Assembly: GCF_038433205.1 (NCBI RefSeq)
Contig: NZ_JBCDNA010000001.1
Coordinates: 186,001-250,000 of the forward strand
Direction: 5' to 3'
From: Lutimonas vermicola
GTDB taxonomy: Bacteria > Bacteroidota > Bacteroidia > Flavobacteriales > Flavobacteriaceae
DNA: 64,000 nt
The translations under genes and the position numbers were made by a program. The notes beneath the pieces are model-generated. The model saw only the letters and a program-made list of their open reading frames with translations, was not told the DNA's origin and ran no database searches. Positions 52,223-61,691 of this stretch are shown here, one piece after another (position 1 is the first letter of the stretch; every line of letters starts with the position of its first letter).

Positions 52223-53215
52223 GTGCGTTTTTCTATAATCATACCAGTGTACAACAGGCCTGAGGAACTCGATGAGTTACTTCAAAGTATTGTTGAACAG
52301 GATGTTAATGATAAAACGGAAGTAGTTGTTGTAGAAGATGGCTCTTCGATAGTAAGTAAATCGGTTGTAGACAAATACATGGGTCATCTTGATATAAAGT
52401 ATTGTTTCAAGAAAAATTCCGGACCCGGCGAAAGCAGAAATTATGGAATGGAGCGTGCTTCAGGAGCTTATTTTCTGCTCTTTGATTCGGATTGTATCCT
52501 GCCCAAAGGATATCTGTCTACTGTAAAATATGAGCTTGATGCCCAATACACAGATGCTTTTGGCGGACCGGATGCCGCTCATGAAAGTTTTAGCAGCTGG
52601 CAAAAGGCCATTAATTACTGTATGACTTCTTTTCTAACTACAGGAGGTTTAAGAAGCAAAGAAACTCCTTCGAGAAAATTCCAGCTAAGAAGTTTTAACA
52701 TGGGCCTTTCAAAGGAGGCGTTTACTTTGACTGGCGGGTTTTCAAAACAGCGAATAGGAGAAGATATTGACCTTAATTTCAAGCTTTTGAAGCACGGTTG
52801 TTCCACTCGATTGATTTCAGACGCATTCGTATACCACAAGAGGCGTACTTCCTGGCTGGCATTTTTCAGGCAAACCAGGAATTTTGGGGCTGCCAGGCCC
52901 ATTTTAAATAAAATGTATCCGGGCTCAGGTAAGTTGACCTATTGGTTGCCATCGGTTTTTATCATGGCTTTTATCGGAGCCATTGCTTTGACTTATATCG
53001 GTTATTGGGCTGCACTGGTCATCTTCTTTTTATATATGTTTCTCGTCGCGGCAGATTCCTTTTCTAAATCCAAACAGATCACAGTGGCTTTGTTAAGCGT
53101 GCTGGCCATGTACATACAATTCTTTGGGTATGGATGGGGTTTTATACGTACTTTCTTCAGGCTTCATGTTCAGCGCATGGACTTCAAAGAGGCTTTCCCT
53201 GGAATGTTCGCGTAA
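52223..53215 (+). CDS. family 2 glycosyltransferase with C-terminal membrane helices
   Basis: 330 residues from the GTG at 52223 (MRFSIIIPVYNRP), chosen because an earlier GTG at 52169 falls inside the fabI terminator. GT-A fold: IIIPVYNRPEELDE, VVEDGS, GPGESRNYGME, the DSD metal motif in LLFDSDCI, and a GEDIDLN acceptor-loop motif. Two or three C-terminal membrane helices (about 245-310) anchor it. The acceptor is unknown. It begins about 95 bases after fabI and ends 77 before the next gene, so it is monocistronic. Confidence 0.88.
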   Translation: MRFSIIIPVYNRPEELDELLQSIVEQDVNDKTEVVVVEDGSSIVSKSVVDKYMGHLDIKYCFKKNSGPGESRNYGMERASGAYFLLFDSDCILPKGYLSTVKYELDAQYTDAFGGPDAAHESFSSWQKAINYCMTSFLTTGGLRSKETPSRKFQLRSFNMGLSKEAFTLTGGFSKQRIGEDIDLNFKLLKHGCSTRLISDAFVYHKRRTSWLAFFRQTRNFGAARPILNKMYPGSGKLTYWLPSVFIMAFIGAIALTYIGYWAALVIFFLYMFLVAADSFSKSKQITVALLSVLAMYIQFFGYGWGFIRTFFRLHVQRMDFKEAFPGMFA

Positions 53216-53265
53216 CAATTTTCTGAACCCTTTGGTTTCTTGCTGCTTTCTCATTTTATTTTCCT

Positions 53266-53285
53266 TAAATTTGATCATATCAAAT
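53266..53285 (+). promoter_or_regulatory. -7 box and overlapping palindrome upstream of the CBS gene
   Basis: TAAATTTG (53266-53273) is a full -7 box. It overlaps ATTTGAT-CAT-ATCAAAT (53269-53285), a 7-3-7 palindrome ending eight bases before the ATG. A repressor binding here would block the promoter; it is not the FNR N4 spacing. Confidence 0.5.
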
Positions 53286-53292
53286 ACAGCAA

Positions 53293-54651
53293 ATGAATTT
53301 CGCCAAAAACATTTTAGAAACCATTGGAAACACCCCAATGGTAAAACTCAATAAAATTGTTGAAGACATAGATGCTTTGGTCTTGGCCAAGGTTGAAACA
53401 TTTAATCCCGGTAATTCCGTCAAAGACCGTATGGCGCTTAAAATGATTGAGGATGCAGAAGCTGCCGGATTGTTGAAGCCCGGAGGAACCATAATTGAAG
53501 GAACATCCGGAAATACGGGGATGGGACTTGCCATCGCTGCTAATATCAAAGGTTATAAATGTATTTTCGTTATTGCTGATAAGCAGTCGAAGGAAAAAAT
53601 TGATATCCTGAGAGCCTTGGGAGCTGAAGTGGTTGTGTGCCCTACTCATGTGGAGCCCCAAGACCCAAGGTCTTATTATTCTGTTTCGAAAAGGTTATCT
53701 GAGGAAACTCCGAATTCCTGGTACGCGCTGCAATATGACAACCTCTCAAATACAGCAGCTCATTATGAAAGTACCGGACCTGAAATATGGGAACAAACTG
53801 ATGGAAAAGTGACACATTTTGTTGTGGGTGTTGGAACCGGAGGGACGATCTCGGGAGTTGGTAAGTTCCTGAAAGAGAAAAACCCTGAAATCAAGATATG
53901 GGGAATAGATACCTATGGCTCTGTATTTAAAAAATACCACGAAACAGGAATATTCGATCAGAATGAAATTTATTCTTATATCACTGAAGGTATCGGGGAA
54001 GATATTCTGCCAAAAAATGTAGATTTTGATATTATTGATGGTTTTGAAAAGGTCACGGATAAAGATGGAGCCGTTTATACCAGGAAACTGGCAAGAGAAG
54101 AGGGTATTTTTGTTGGAAATTCTGCGGGATCTGCCATCAAAGGTGTACTGCAATTAAAAGAACATTTTAAACCTGATGATGTCGTCGTCGTCCTGTTTCA
54201 CGACCATGGCAGTCGTTATGTAGGGAAAATGTTTAATGATGACTGGATGCGTGAAAGAGGATTCCTTGACGAAAATATTACCATTGCCGCTGATCTGATC
54301 AAAAATAAAAATAAAGACTTGGTTTCGGTTAAAACTGAAGAACTGGTTTCTCATGCGATTGAGCGCATGCGCAAATATGAAATATCCCAACTGCCAGTTA
54401 CAGATGCGGATGGTTTTGTAGGTTCTCTTGATGAAAGTCAGTTATTCAGGTTGTATTTCGAAGATAAACACATCGCGGACAAACCCATAAAGGATGTGAT
54501 GAGCAAGCCTTATCCGGTGGTGAAAAAGACCGTGTCAGTGGAGAAGATCTCCTCTCTGATCCACAAGAACAATCAGGCTGTGATTGTTGATTCGGGAGAT
54601 GGTCATTACCATATTATTACCAAACATGATATTATAAGGGTAATACATTGA
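53293..54651 (+). CDS. cystathionine beta-synthase / cysteine synthase-like PLP enzyme with CBS pair
   Basis: 452 residues. The PLP domain spans about 1-320 (GNTPMVKLNKI, PLP Lys in GNSVKDRMA, EGTSGNTGMGLA, GVGTGGTISG). Two CBS modules follow (about 335-452). The domain order is that of cystathionine beta-synthase, though many bacterial members act on O-acetylserine or sulfide as well. The CBS pair may sense adenosyl ligands. Substrate choice cannot be read. Confidence 0.92.
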   Translation: MNFAKNILETIGNTPMVKLNKIVEDIDALVLAKVETFNPGNSVKDRMALKMIEDAEAAGLLKPGGTIIEGTSGNTGMGLAIAANIKGYKCIFVIADKQSKEKIDILRALGAEVVVCPTHVEPQDPRSYYSVSKRLSEETPNSWYALQYDNLSNTAAHYESTGPEIWEQTDGKVTHFVVGVGTGGTISGVGKFLKEKNPEIKIWGIDTYGSVFKKYHETGIFDQNEIYSYITEGIGEDILPKNVDFDIIDGFEKVTDKDGAVYTRKLAREEGIFVGNSAGSAIKGVLQLKEHFKPDDVVVVLFHDHGSRYVGKMFNDDWMRERGFLDENITIAADLIKNKNKDLVSVKTEELVSHAIERMRKYEISQLPVTDADGFVGSLDESQLFRLYFEDKHIADKPIKDVMSKPYPVVKKTVSVEKISSLIHKNNQAVIVDSGDGHYHIITKHDIIRVIH

Positions 54652-54715
54652 CATCATGATTTCATAAAAAAATAAAACCGCAAAAATCAGTAGCCGCGAT
54701 TGGTTGAACAAAAGC

Positions 54716-55477
54716 TTAATACTCCGGGTACCAGTTGCGAAGCCTTACGTCAATTTCAGGATTTTGCTCATTGACCAGCTTTTTAAAAGCTTCTGTATCA
54801 CTCATATCAGGGTTCCCCCGATAGTGGTAAGGATAAACGACTTTTGGTTTAAAATCTAAAACGGCACTTGCAGCCTGTTCGATATTCATGGTATAAGGCA
54901 GGTTCATGCAGACAAAAGCAATATCGATATCTTTTAATTCACGCATTTCAACGATATCTGCCGTGTCTCCCGAAATATAGACTTTCTTTTTACCAATTTG
55001 CAGGAGGTAGCCGTTGCCTCTTCCTTTTACATGCTTGGCATCAGCTGATTCCGGTAAATTGTACATTGGGATCGCTTCAATGCCAATACCTAGTTGCTTA
55101 CTGTGCTCACCATTTGCCAGAATCACCAATTGGCTGTGGTATTTTTCAGAAATTTGATCGGCTACTGCCTGTGGTACTACTATTTTGATTCCCTCTGTTT
55201 TGAGCGTATCCAGTGTATTTTCGTTTAAATGATCTCCGTGGATATCAGTGATCAAAATTAGATTTGGTTTTGCTATACCTGCAAAAGCCTCAGCTCCTCC
55301 ATATGGATCGACATAAATTACATTGCCTTCATATTGAAAGGCAAGTGTTCCATGGAGGATGGGTTGTATTACAAGGTTTCCTTTTTTTAATTTAAATACA
55401 TCAGCCTCAGGTCTTTGCCCGGATATAAATAAGGTGTTCAAAAAAAGAAGGAAAACGAAGAATAATTTTCTAGTCAT
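54716..55477 (-). CDS. secreted MBL-fold metal-dependent hydrolase (UPF0173-like)
   Basis: 253 residues with a signal peptide (cut after ISG). Metallo-beta-lactamase fold of the UlaG/UPF0173 group: TDIHGDHL (in place of THxHxDH), ISGDTADI and YPYHYRG. Export differs from UlaG, which is cytoplasmic. The substrate is unknown. Monocistronic. Confidence 0.87.
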   Translation of the reverse strand: MTRKLFFVFLLFLNTLFISGQRPEADVFKLKKGNLVIQPILHGTLAFQYEGNVIYVDPYGGAEAFAGIAKPNLILITDIHGDHLNENTLDTLKTEGIKIVVPQAVADQISEKYHSQLVILANGEHSKQLGIGIEAIPMYNLPESADAKHVKGRGNGYLLQIGKKKVYISGDTADIVEMRELKDIDIAFVCMNLPYTMNIEQAASAVLDFKPKVVYPYHYRGNPDMSDTEAFKKLVNEQNPEIDVRLRNWYPEY

Positions 55478-55569
55478 GGTACGGTATTTTTTATTGTTAA
55501 AAATAATGAATTAAGGCAAAAGATTTCACGTCCAATAAAGTGGTCATAAAGGATTAGCAAATAGGGAGC

Positions 55570-56091
55570 CTAAAAGATTTTTTTAACCTCTATTTTTAAA
55601 TAAGATATTGCCGCACTTGTAGGGCCCTCGTTTTTACCGAGATTACGCAATATATCTTTTCTTAAATCTTCAGCAGTTTCGACTTCTTTTTTTGCAGCCG
55701 TCGTATGAATGATTTTGACGATTAAATTTTTTGAGGTGACTACCGCTTTCCAGGCTGTTTCGGATACATAGATCTGTTGGGCCAGGTTGTGCTCAAATTC
55801 CTGTTCGACAATGCTGATTAATTTATGACTGTACTTTTCAGGATCTTTTCCAGTAGGCTTGATTCTGATCAGTAATTTATTCAGAGAGATGCGTTCCAAA
55901 AATAAAATAAGTCTTTCAAAAGCCTGCAAACGCAATGGTAAAGCCAGCTTTTGACTTTCTTTTCTCAGTAAATAATTTCGTCGCTTATCTTCATTGGTAA
56001 TAAAATATTTAAAGAAATAGAGCGCAACGAGTCCGGTAACGACAGCTGGTAAGGTATAAGCTAATAATTCTATAATTTTTGTCAGGTCCAT
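55570..56091 (-). CDS. conserved Bacteroidota protein with one membrane helix (DUF7935-like)
   Basis: 173 residues: one N-terminal membrane helix (about 9-29), then a cytoplasmic helical domain with RLQAFERLILFLERI, IVEQEFEHNLAQQIYVS and VKIIHTTAAK. I recognise it as a conserved flavobacterial family but no function is known. The gene is transcribed alone, divergent from the OmpA-family gene. Confidence 0.78.
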   Translation of the reverse strand: MDLTKIIELLAYTLPAVVTGLVALYFFKYFITNEDKRRNYLLRKESQKLALPLRLQAFERLILFLERISLNKLLIRIKPTGKDPEKYSHKLISIVEQEFEHNLAQQIYVSETAWKAVVTSKNLIVKIIHTTAAKKEVETAEDLRKDILRNLGKNEGPTSAAISYLKIEVKKIF

Positions 56092-56122
56092 AGATAGGAA
56101 TTTGTGGTTTATATATGGCTTA

Positions 56123-56275
56123 TGTAACTATCGTTACAAAGCCGAAATAAGATGATATTTGTCACAATTACTTGTAACATATGACACTAAATTTGGCCAA
56201 AATTAACAGATCGTTTAGGTCAAAAAGAAGAAATTATCTTTGATTGAGATAATTTCAGTTATCTTTAGATAATAC
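56123..56275 (+). promoter_or_regulatory. promoter region of the FadL-OmpA gene with several dyads
   Basis: TGTAAC-TATC-GTTACA (56123-56138) is a perfect N4-spaced dyad. TATCTTTG at 56235-56242 is a full -7 box. Around and after it lie AATTATCT...AGATAATT (arms about 56232-56239 and 56247-56254) and TTATCT-TT-AGATAA (about 56261-56274), two inverted repeats sharing the ATCT/AGAT core. They sit in the likely 5' leader, so they could be RNA hairpins or operators. Confidence 0.5.
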
Positions 56276-56293
56276 GACACAAATTTAATCATT

Positions 56294-58504
56294 ATGATAC
56301 ACAAATCAATCAAATTATTTTTAATCCTCTTAAGCAGTGTGGCTATGGCTCAAACTGGTCACTTGATGCAAGGTGTTGGGGCAGTTAATATGTCAATGGG
56401 GGGAGCCGCTACGGCCCAACCACTTGATATAAGTGGTGCAATGCAATGGAACCCTGCGGCACTTTCTGTGTTTGATGGTTCTATTTTAAAATTTGATATA
56501 GGAGCCTTTGAAGGTGTTCCTGAATTATCATCTTCGCTTCCTGCAGGCATGTTAGGCCCGGGATCTCCATCAGTTAGTGGTTCAACTAAATCTGAATTGG
56601 GGTATAATCCAATGCCAGCAATTGGGTTTGCATGGGGAAAAGCAGACTCTAAACATACTTTTGGGGTTTCAGCATTTGGAATAAGTGGTTTTGGTGTAGA
56701 TTTTCCTCAGGAAAACAATTTGCCGATTGGTGCTGATGGTAACCCAAATCCTAATTGGAATCCTAATGATTCAAATCCTATTCTGTTTCCTCAAAATTTA
56801 ATGGGTTTCGGAAACTTGCATTCTGAATATATGTTGCTGCAAGTCGGTTTTACATGGGCTTATAATTTTTCTGAAAAATTTTCTATCGGTCTGCAACCAA
56901 CTTTTAACTACGCTTCTTTAATTTTAGAGCCTAATCCATTGGCTGCACCTAGTCAGACTTTGGGATATCCGTTAAGTGAATCAGCTTCTACTACTGGTTT
57001 TGGAGGACAAGTAGGTTTATTCTATGATTCATTAAAAGGGTTTAAGATTGGTGCCTCTTACAAGACACCTCAATATTTTTCTAAATTTGATTTTAAGAAT
57101 AATTACTTGGATGGCTCAGCTGCTCCTAATGTGGAATTCACTATGAATTATCCTGCGATTTATTCAATTGGCCTTGGTTATTCAAAAGGAATCGTTGATA
57201 TCGCTTTAGATTATCGATATGTAGATTATGAAAGCACTGAAGGATTCGAAGATTACGGATGGGAAGTTGCTGAGGAAGGCCCTTTTACAGGTTTCCCTAC
57301 AGGAGCTGTTAATGGTTTTGGATGGCAAAATATTTCTGTTGTTTCAGCAGGACTTCAATTAAAAGCTATTAAAAAATTACCGTTAAGATTTGGTTATACC
57401 TATAGTTCCAATCCTATTCAGGATGAATTAGCCTTCTTTTCGACTCCGGCAACTGCAATTATCGCACATGCTTTTCAATTTGGGTTGAGTTATGAAGTAA
57501 GCGATTCTTTCAGAATTGACGCTGTATATCACTACGGAATGAGTGATGGAAAAACAAGTGGAAATCTTTTGAATCCTACTCCGGCAATCGATTTTAATGG
57601 AGACGGATTTCCTGATGGACCATGGGATGCAGATAGCAACCCTTTAGGTAAGATCCCAGGATCAGAAGTTGCTTATGAAATGACGACTCAGATGTTTATG
57701 CTGGGCTTAAATTTCAATTTAAAGGGTAAAGACACAGATGGAGATGGCGTAAAAGATAAGGATGATCTCTGCCCTGAAGTAGCAGGCCTTGAACAATTCA
57801 ACGGTTGCCCCGACACTGATGGTGACGGTATCCAGGATTCTGAAGACAAGTGCCCAAATGAAGCTGGCTTGGCCAAATTCAATGGTTGTCCCGATTCAGA
57901 TGGTGATGGTTTTATAGATGCTGAAGATATGTGCCCCAATGAAGCAGGTTTGGAACAGTTTAACGGTTGTCCTGATTCTGACGGAGACGGTGTAATGGAT
58001 TCTAAAGATGCATGCCCAAATGAAGCAGGTCCTGTTGAAAATAAAGGTTGCCCGGTACAAGATACTGATGGAGACGGTGTTCCTGATGATCAGGATAAAT
58101 GTCCTAACGTTGTTGGATCAGTTTCAAACTACGGATGCCCTGTAGTAACAGAAGAGGTTCAAAAGCAAATCACTGATTTGGCAAGAGCCATTTATTTTAA
58201 AACAGGACAAGATTCTTTTACTGATGAAACACAAATCAGACTTGAAGGGATTGACAGGATTCTTGCTGAGTATACCAATTCAGAATTTGTAGTCGAAGGA
58301 CATACTGACAGCACAGGTAGTGATAAAATCAATAGTGAATTATCACAAAAAAGAGCAGATGCTGTCATGAATTATTTAATTGAAAATGGTTTCCCGGCAG
58401 AGAATATTACTGCTATAGGCTACGGATCTTCTAAACCTATTGGCGATAATAGCACCTCTAAAGGCCGTCAGGTCAATAGAAGGGTTGAGATTTACGCCAA
58501 GTAG
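56294..58504 (+). CDS. FadL-like beta-barrel fused to TSP3 repeats and an OmpA domain
   Basis: 736 residues. A signal peptide (MIHKSIKLFLILLSSVAMAQ) is followed by a FadL/OMPP1-type beta-barrel (about 20-475; GHLMQGVGAVNMSMGGAATA near the start, many aromatic-ended strands). Five thrombospondin-type-3 Asp-rich repeats, likely calcium-binding, span about 480-616. A C-terminal OmpA peptidoglycan-binding domain follows (about 620-736; FVVEGHTDSTGSDKINSELS, RRVEIYAK). It probably transports a hydrophobic compound across the outer membrane while tethering it to the cell wall. A strong terminator follows. Confidence 0.93.
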   Translation: MIHKSIKLFLILLSSVAMAQTGHLMQGVGAVNMSMGGAATAQPLDISGAMQWNPAALSVFDGSILKFDIGAFEGVPELSSSLPAGMLGPGSPSVSGSTKSELGYNPMPAIGFAWGKADSKHTFGVSAFGISGFGVDFPQENNLPIGADGNPNPNWNPNDSNPILFPQNLMGFGNLHSEYMLLQVGFTWAYNFSEKFSIGLQPTFNYASLILEPNPLAAPSQTLGYPLSESASTTGFGGQVGLFYDSLKGFKIGASYKTPQYFSKFDFKNNYLDGSAAPNVEFTMNYPAIYSIGLGYSKGIVDIALDYRYVDYESTEGFEDYGWEVAEEGPFTGFPTGAVNGFGWQNISVVSAGLQLKAIKKLPLRFGYTYSSNPIQDELAFFSTPATAIIAHAFQFGLSYEVSDSFRIDAVYHYGMSDGKTSGNLLNPTPAIDFNGDGFPDGPWDADSNPLGKIPGSEVAYEMTTQMFMLGLNFNLKGKDTDGDGVKDKDDLCPEVAGLEQFNGCPDTDGDGIQDSEDKCPNEAGLAKFNGCPDSDGDGFIDAEDMCPNEAGLEQFNGCPDSDGDGVMDSKDACPNEAGPVENKGCPVQDTDGDGVPDDQDKCPNVVGSVSNYGCPVVTEEVQKQITDLARAIYFKTGQDSFTDETQIRLEGIDRILAEYTNSEFVVEGHTDSTGSDKINSELSQKRADAVMNYLIENGFPAENITAIGYGSSKPIGDNSTSKGRQVNRRVEIYAK
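57731..58141 (+). repeat. tandem 81-bp repeats encoding TSP3 modules
   Basis: Four 27-codon units and one of 29 codons, each DxDGDGxxDxxDxCPxxAG...GCP. Protein similarity is high, DNA similarity lower, so this is an old in-frame duplication rather than a fresh one. Confidence 0.85.
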
Positions 58505-58526
58505 CAGGAGATAATTCACGAATTTT

Positions 58527-58558
58527 AAAAACCGCTTTTTTAAGCGGTTTTTTTTTTG
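58527..58558 (+). terminator. strong Rho-independent terminator
   Basis: AAAAACCGCTT (58527-58537) pairs perfectly with AAGCGGTTTTT (58542-58552), four-base loop, followed by a long T run. It ends the FadL-OmpA transcript. Confidence 0.92.
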
Positions 58559-58579
58559 ACAAAATGTCAATAACTTTTA

Positions 58580-58610
58580 TTGCCGTTCTTCAATAACCAT
58601 TGTATTTTTG
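58580..58610 (+). promoter_or_regulatory. promoter of the UvrD/PcrA-type helicase gene
   Basis: TTG at 58580-58582 and TATTTTTG at 58603-58610 fit the Bacteroidota -33/-7 pair with 20 bases between. The -7 box ends directly before the ATG at 58611. Confidence 0.5.
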
Positions 58611-60959
58611 ATGAAAAACGCAGGGGTAGTGAGTAGTTATTTGGATGAGTTAAACGAGGCACAAAGGGAGGCAGTTCTTCAAAAAGAAGGACCCATGATC
58701 ATCATCGCAGGAGCCGGATCAGGTAAAACCAGGGTTCTGACCTATAGGATAGCACATTTGATGAAAAACGGGGTAGATCCGTTTAATATTCTGTCACTCA
58801 CGTTTACCAACAAGGCAGCCAGGGAAATGAAAAGCCGGATAGCCGGCGTCGTCGGCCCAAGTGAGGCCAAGAACCTATGGATGGGCACTTTTCACAGTGT
58901 TTTTGCAAGAATTCTTAGAAGTGAAGCTGAAAAACTGGGTTATCCCTCTAATTTCACTATATATGATACGCAGGATTCTGTAAGGCTGATCAGTTCCATT
59001 ATCAAGGAATTACAACTTGAAAAGGAAAAATACAAGGCCAAACAGGTTCTTGGAAGAATATCACAGTTTAAGAATAGCCTGATTACCGTAAGGGCTTATT
59101 ATCAGAACCCTGAGCTGATAGAAGCGGATAAGGTATCAGGAAGGCCCAAAATCGGAAGCATATACAAAGAGTACGTCGATCGCTGTTTTAAGGCAGGCGC
59201 TATGGATTTTGATGATTTGCTGTTAAGAACCAACGAATTACTCACCAGGTTTCCTGAGGTCCTTGCCAAGTATCAGGACAGGTTTCGCTATATATTGGTC
59301 GATGAGTATCAGGATACGAATCATTCTCAATACCTTATTGTCAGGGCACTGGCAGACAGATATCAAAATATATGCGTGGTAGGTGACGACAGTCAAAGTA
59401 TCTACGCTTTTAGAGGAGCTAACATTAAAAACATTCTTAATTTCCAGAAGGATTACGATGATGTAAAAATGTTTAAACTTGAACAGAATTATCGTTCATC
59501 CAGTACCATTGTTCAGGCCGCGAATAGTGTTATTGATAAAAACAAGACCAAGCTCGATAAAGAAATCTGGACGGCAAATCAAGAGGGGGAATCCATCAAG
59601 ATCATGCGCACTTTTTCTGAAGGGGATGAAGGCCGGTTTGTGGCCAATTCCATTTTTGAGAATAAAATGCAGCAGCAGCTTCCAAATAACAGTTTTACGG
59701 TTCTCTACCGAACCAATGCGCAATCGAGAGCCATTGAAGATGCTTTAAGAAAGAAAAACATCAAGTATAAAATTTATGGGGGCCTTTCATTTTACCAAAG
59801 AAAAGAGATCAAAGATACTTTAGCCTATTTAAGGTTGCTTGTCAACCCCAATGATGAAGAAGCACTTAAAAGAGTGATCAATTATCCGGCCAGGGGTATC
59901 GGTCAAACTACTGTTGATCGATTGGTCATTGCCGCAAATCACTATAAGATTTCAATTTTTGAATTACTTCATCAATTGGATGGTTTATCGATCAATATTA
60001 ATTCGGGAATCAAAGCTAAACTTAATAATTTCAGAGACATGATCAGGAGCTTTCAGATTGAAGCCGCGTCTAAAAATGCTTTTGAAGTTGCTGACCTCGT
60101 TGTTAAAAAAACTCGTTTAATCCGGGATATTGAAAGTGAAGGAACGCCCGAGGCAGTAAGCAGGGTTGAGAATGTTCAGGAACTGATGAACGGCATCAAG
60201 GATTTTATTGAAGAGCAACATCAAAAGGAAGAAGACGCTTCCCTGGCTTATTTTCTTGAAGATGTGGCATTGGCAACTGATTTTGATAAGGATAAGGAAG
60301 ATGTCCCAAGGGTTTCTCTCATGACTATTCACCTTGCTAAAGGATTGGAATTTCCCTATGTTTATATCGTGGGTCTTGAGGAGAACCTTTTTCCTTCGGC
60401 TATGAGTATGAACACAAGGAGTGAAATAGAGGAGGAGCGACGATTGTTTTACGTGGCACTGACAAGAGCGCAAAAACAAGTCTACCTGTCATATGCCCAG
60501 TCAAGGTACAGATGGGGGAAACTTATCGATTGCGAACCCAGTCGCTTTTTAGAGGAAATAGATGAAAAATATATTGATTTTATCAGCCCAAAGAAGGAAC
60601 AGGCAGCGGGTAATAAATTTATAAATAAAGACATTTTTGGGATCCCTGATGAAAATAGGATCAGATTTAAAAAACCCTTGGTCAGAAAAGTTGAAAAGCC
60701 TCTCAAGAAAACAGCGGCTAAACCGGTTCAGGTTAAACCGGCCAAAAACCTTAAAAAGCTAAGCGACATGCAGGGGTCTCAAAACCTCTTCGATCATGAC
60801 CTGCTTCAGGGTAATTATGTGGAACACGCTAAATTTGGCAAGGGAGAAGTTCTTTCGGTTGAAGGCACCGGGAATAGTAAAAAGGCCGAAATCAGATTTG
60901 AATCAGGCGACACAAAGAAGTTATTGTTGCAATTTGCTAAGTTGAAGATTATTGGTTAA
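58611..60959 (+). CDS. UvrD/PcrA-type ATP-dependent DNA helicase
   Basis: About 782 residues, superfamily 1 helicase. Motifs in order: Q motif LNEAQREAV, Walker A GAGSGKTR, LTFTNKAAREMK, VDEYQDTN (motif II), GDDSQSIYAFRGA, QNYRSS, and VSLMTIHLAKGLEFPYV. The C-terminal end (about 735-782) is the PcrA-type RNA-polymerase-binding Tudor fold (VEHAKFGKGEVLSVEG). It unwinds DNA in repair and clears transcription conflicts. A GTG at 58629 (MSSYLDELN) aligns better with the family and lies a normal distance from the promoter, so the true start may be six codons later. Confidence 0.94.
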   Translation: MKNAGVVSSYLDELNEAQREAVLQKEGPMIIIAGAGSGKTRVLTYRIAHLMKNGVDPFNILSLTFTNKAAREMKSRIAGVVGPSEAKNLWMGTFHSVFARILRSEAEKLGYPSNFTIYDTQDSVRLISSIIKELQLEKEKYKAKQVLGRISQFKNSLITVRAYYQNPELIEADKVSGRPKIGSIYKEYVDRCFKAGAMDFDDLLLRTNELLTRFPEVLAKYQDRFRYILVDEYQDTNHSQYLIVRALADRYQNICVVGDDSQSIYAFRGANIKNILNFQKDYDDVKMFKLEQNYRSSSTIVQAANSVIDKNKTKLDKEIWTANQEGESIKIMRTFSEGDEGRFVANSIFENKMQQQLPNNSFTVLYRTNAQSRAIEDALRKKNIKYKIYGGLSFYQRKEIKDTLAYLRLLVNPNDEEALKRVINYPARGIGQTTVDRLVIAANHYKISIFELLHQLDGLSININSGIKAKLNNFRDMIRSFQIEAASKNAFEVADLVVKKTRLIRDIESEGTPEAVSRVENVQELMNGIKDFIEEQHQKEEDASLAYFLEDVALATDFDKDKEDVPRVSLMTIHLAKGLEFPYVYIVGLEENLFPSAMSMNTRSEIEEERRLFYVALTRAQKQVYLSYAQSRYRWGKLIDCEPSRFLEEIDEKYIDFISPKKEQAAGNKFINKDIFGIPDENRIRFKKPLVRKVEKPLKKTAAKPVQVKPAKNLKKLSDMQGSQNLFDHDLLQGNYVEHAKFGKGEVLSVEGTGNSKKAEIRFESGDTKKLLLQFAKLKIIG

Positions 60960-61042
60960 ATCGTTGCTTTGATCATTAAAATAATTGTTACTTTGCAGCA
61001 AGATAAAAATTTAATAAAACGTAGGCTTAAAGAAACGGAAGG

Positions 61043-61669
61043 ATGGATTTAGAATACAATTCAGATCGCGAACATTTGATCATACCAGAATACGGCAGGC
61101 ATATACAAAAGCTTGTCAATCACTGTATCAAATTAGAAGACAGAGAAGTGAGAAATACCATGGCAAAAGCCATAGTTCAAGTCATGGGAAATATGCAGCC
61201 GCATTTAAGAGATGTACCCGATTTTCAACATAAATTATGGGATCAGTTATTTATTATGTCCGATTATAATTTGGATGTCGATACGCCATATCCAAAACCG
61301 GAAAGGGAAATTTTACAGGCAAAACCCGAAGCGATGGAGTATCCAAAATCAGCTTCTAAATACAGGTTTTACGGAAATAACATTCAGATCATGATCGACA
61401 CGGCACTCACCTGGGAAGATGGCGACATGAAAGATGCGCTGGTATTCACCATAGCCAATCATATGAAAAAGTGTTATTTGAATTGGAATAAAGACACAGT
61501 TGATGATGAAGTAATCTTTAGCCATTTAAAAGAATTATCTGGAGGAGCACTGGTGCTTAAAGACAAAGAAACGTTGTCGGAATCAAAGGACTTGTTGAGA
61601 AAGAAACCGGCTAAAACCTATCAGAAAAGCGCACAAAAACAAGGTAAAAAGAATTTTAGAAAAAGATAG
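61043..61669 (+). CDS. DUF4290 family protein
   Basis: 208 residues, DUF4290 (LIIPEYGRHIQKLVNHCIKL, HKLWDQLFIMSDYNLDVD, MKKCYLNWNKDTVDD). The basic C-terminal tail (about 185-208) suggests nucleic acid contact. The family is found across Bacteroidota directly before murA; it is 22 bases from murA here. Function unknown. Confidence 0.9.
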   Translation: MDLEYNSDREHLIIPEYGRHIQKLVNHCIKLEDREVRNTMAKAIVQVMGNMQPHLRDVPDFQHKLWDQLFIMSDYNLDVDTPYPKPEREILQAKPEAMEYPKSASKYRFYGNNIQIMIDTALTWEDGDMKDALVFTIANHMKKCYLNWNKDTVDDEVIFSHLKELSGGALVLKDKETLSESKDLLRKKPAKTYQKSAQKQGKKNFRKR

Positions 61670-61691
61670 TCCCTAATAATAACTTCCGCTA

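Noticed and set aside
57688..57939. Antisense open frame across the TSP3 repeats
   Set aside because: A shadow of the repetitive Asp-rich codons; Ser/Pro-rich repeats without start context.
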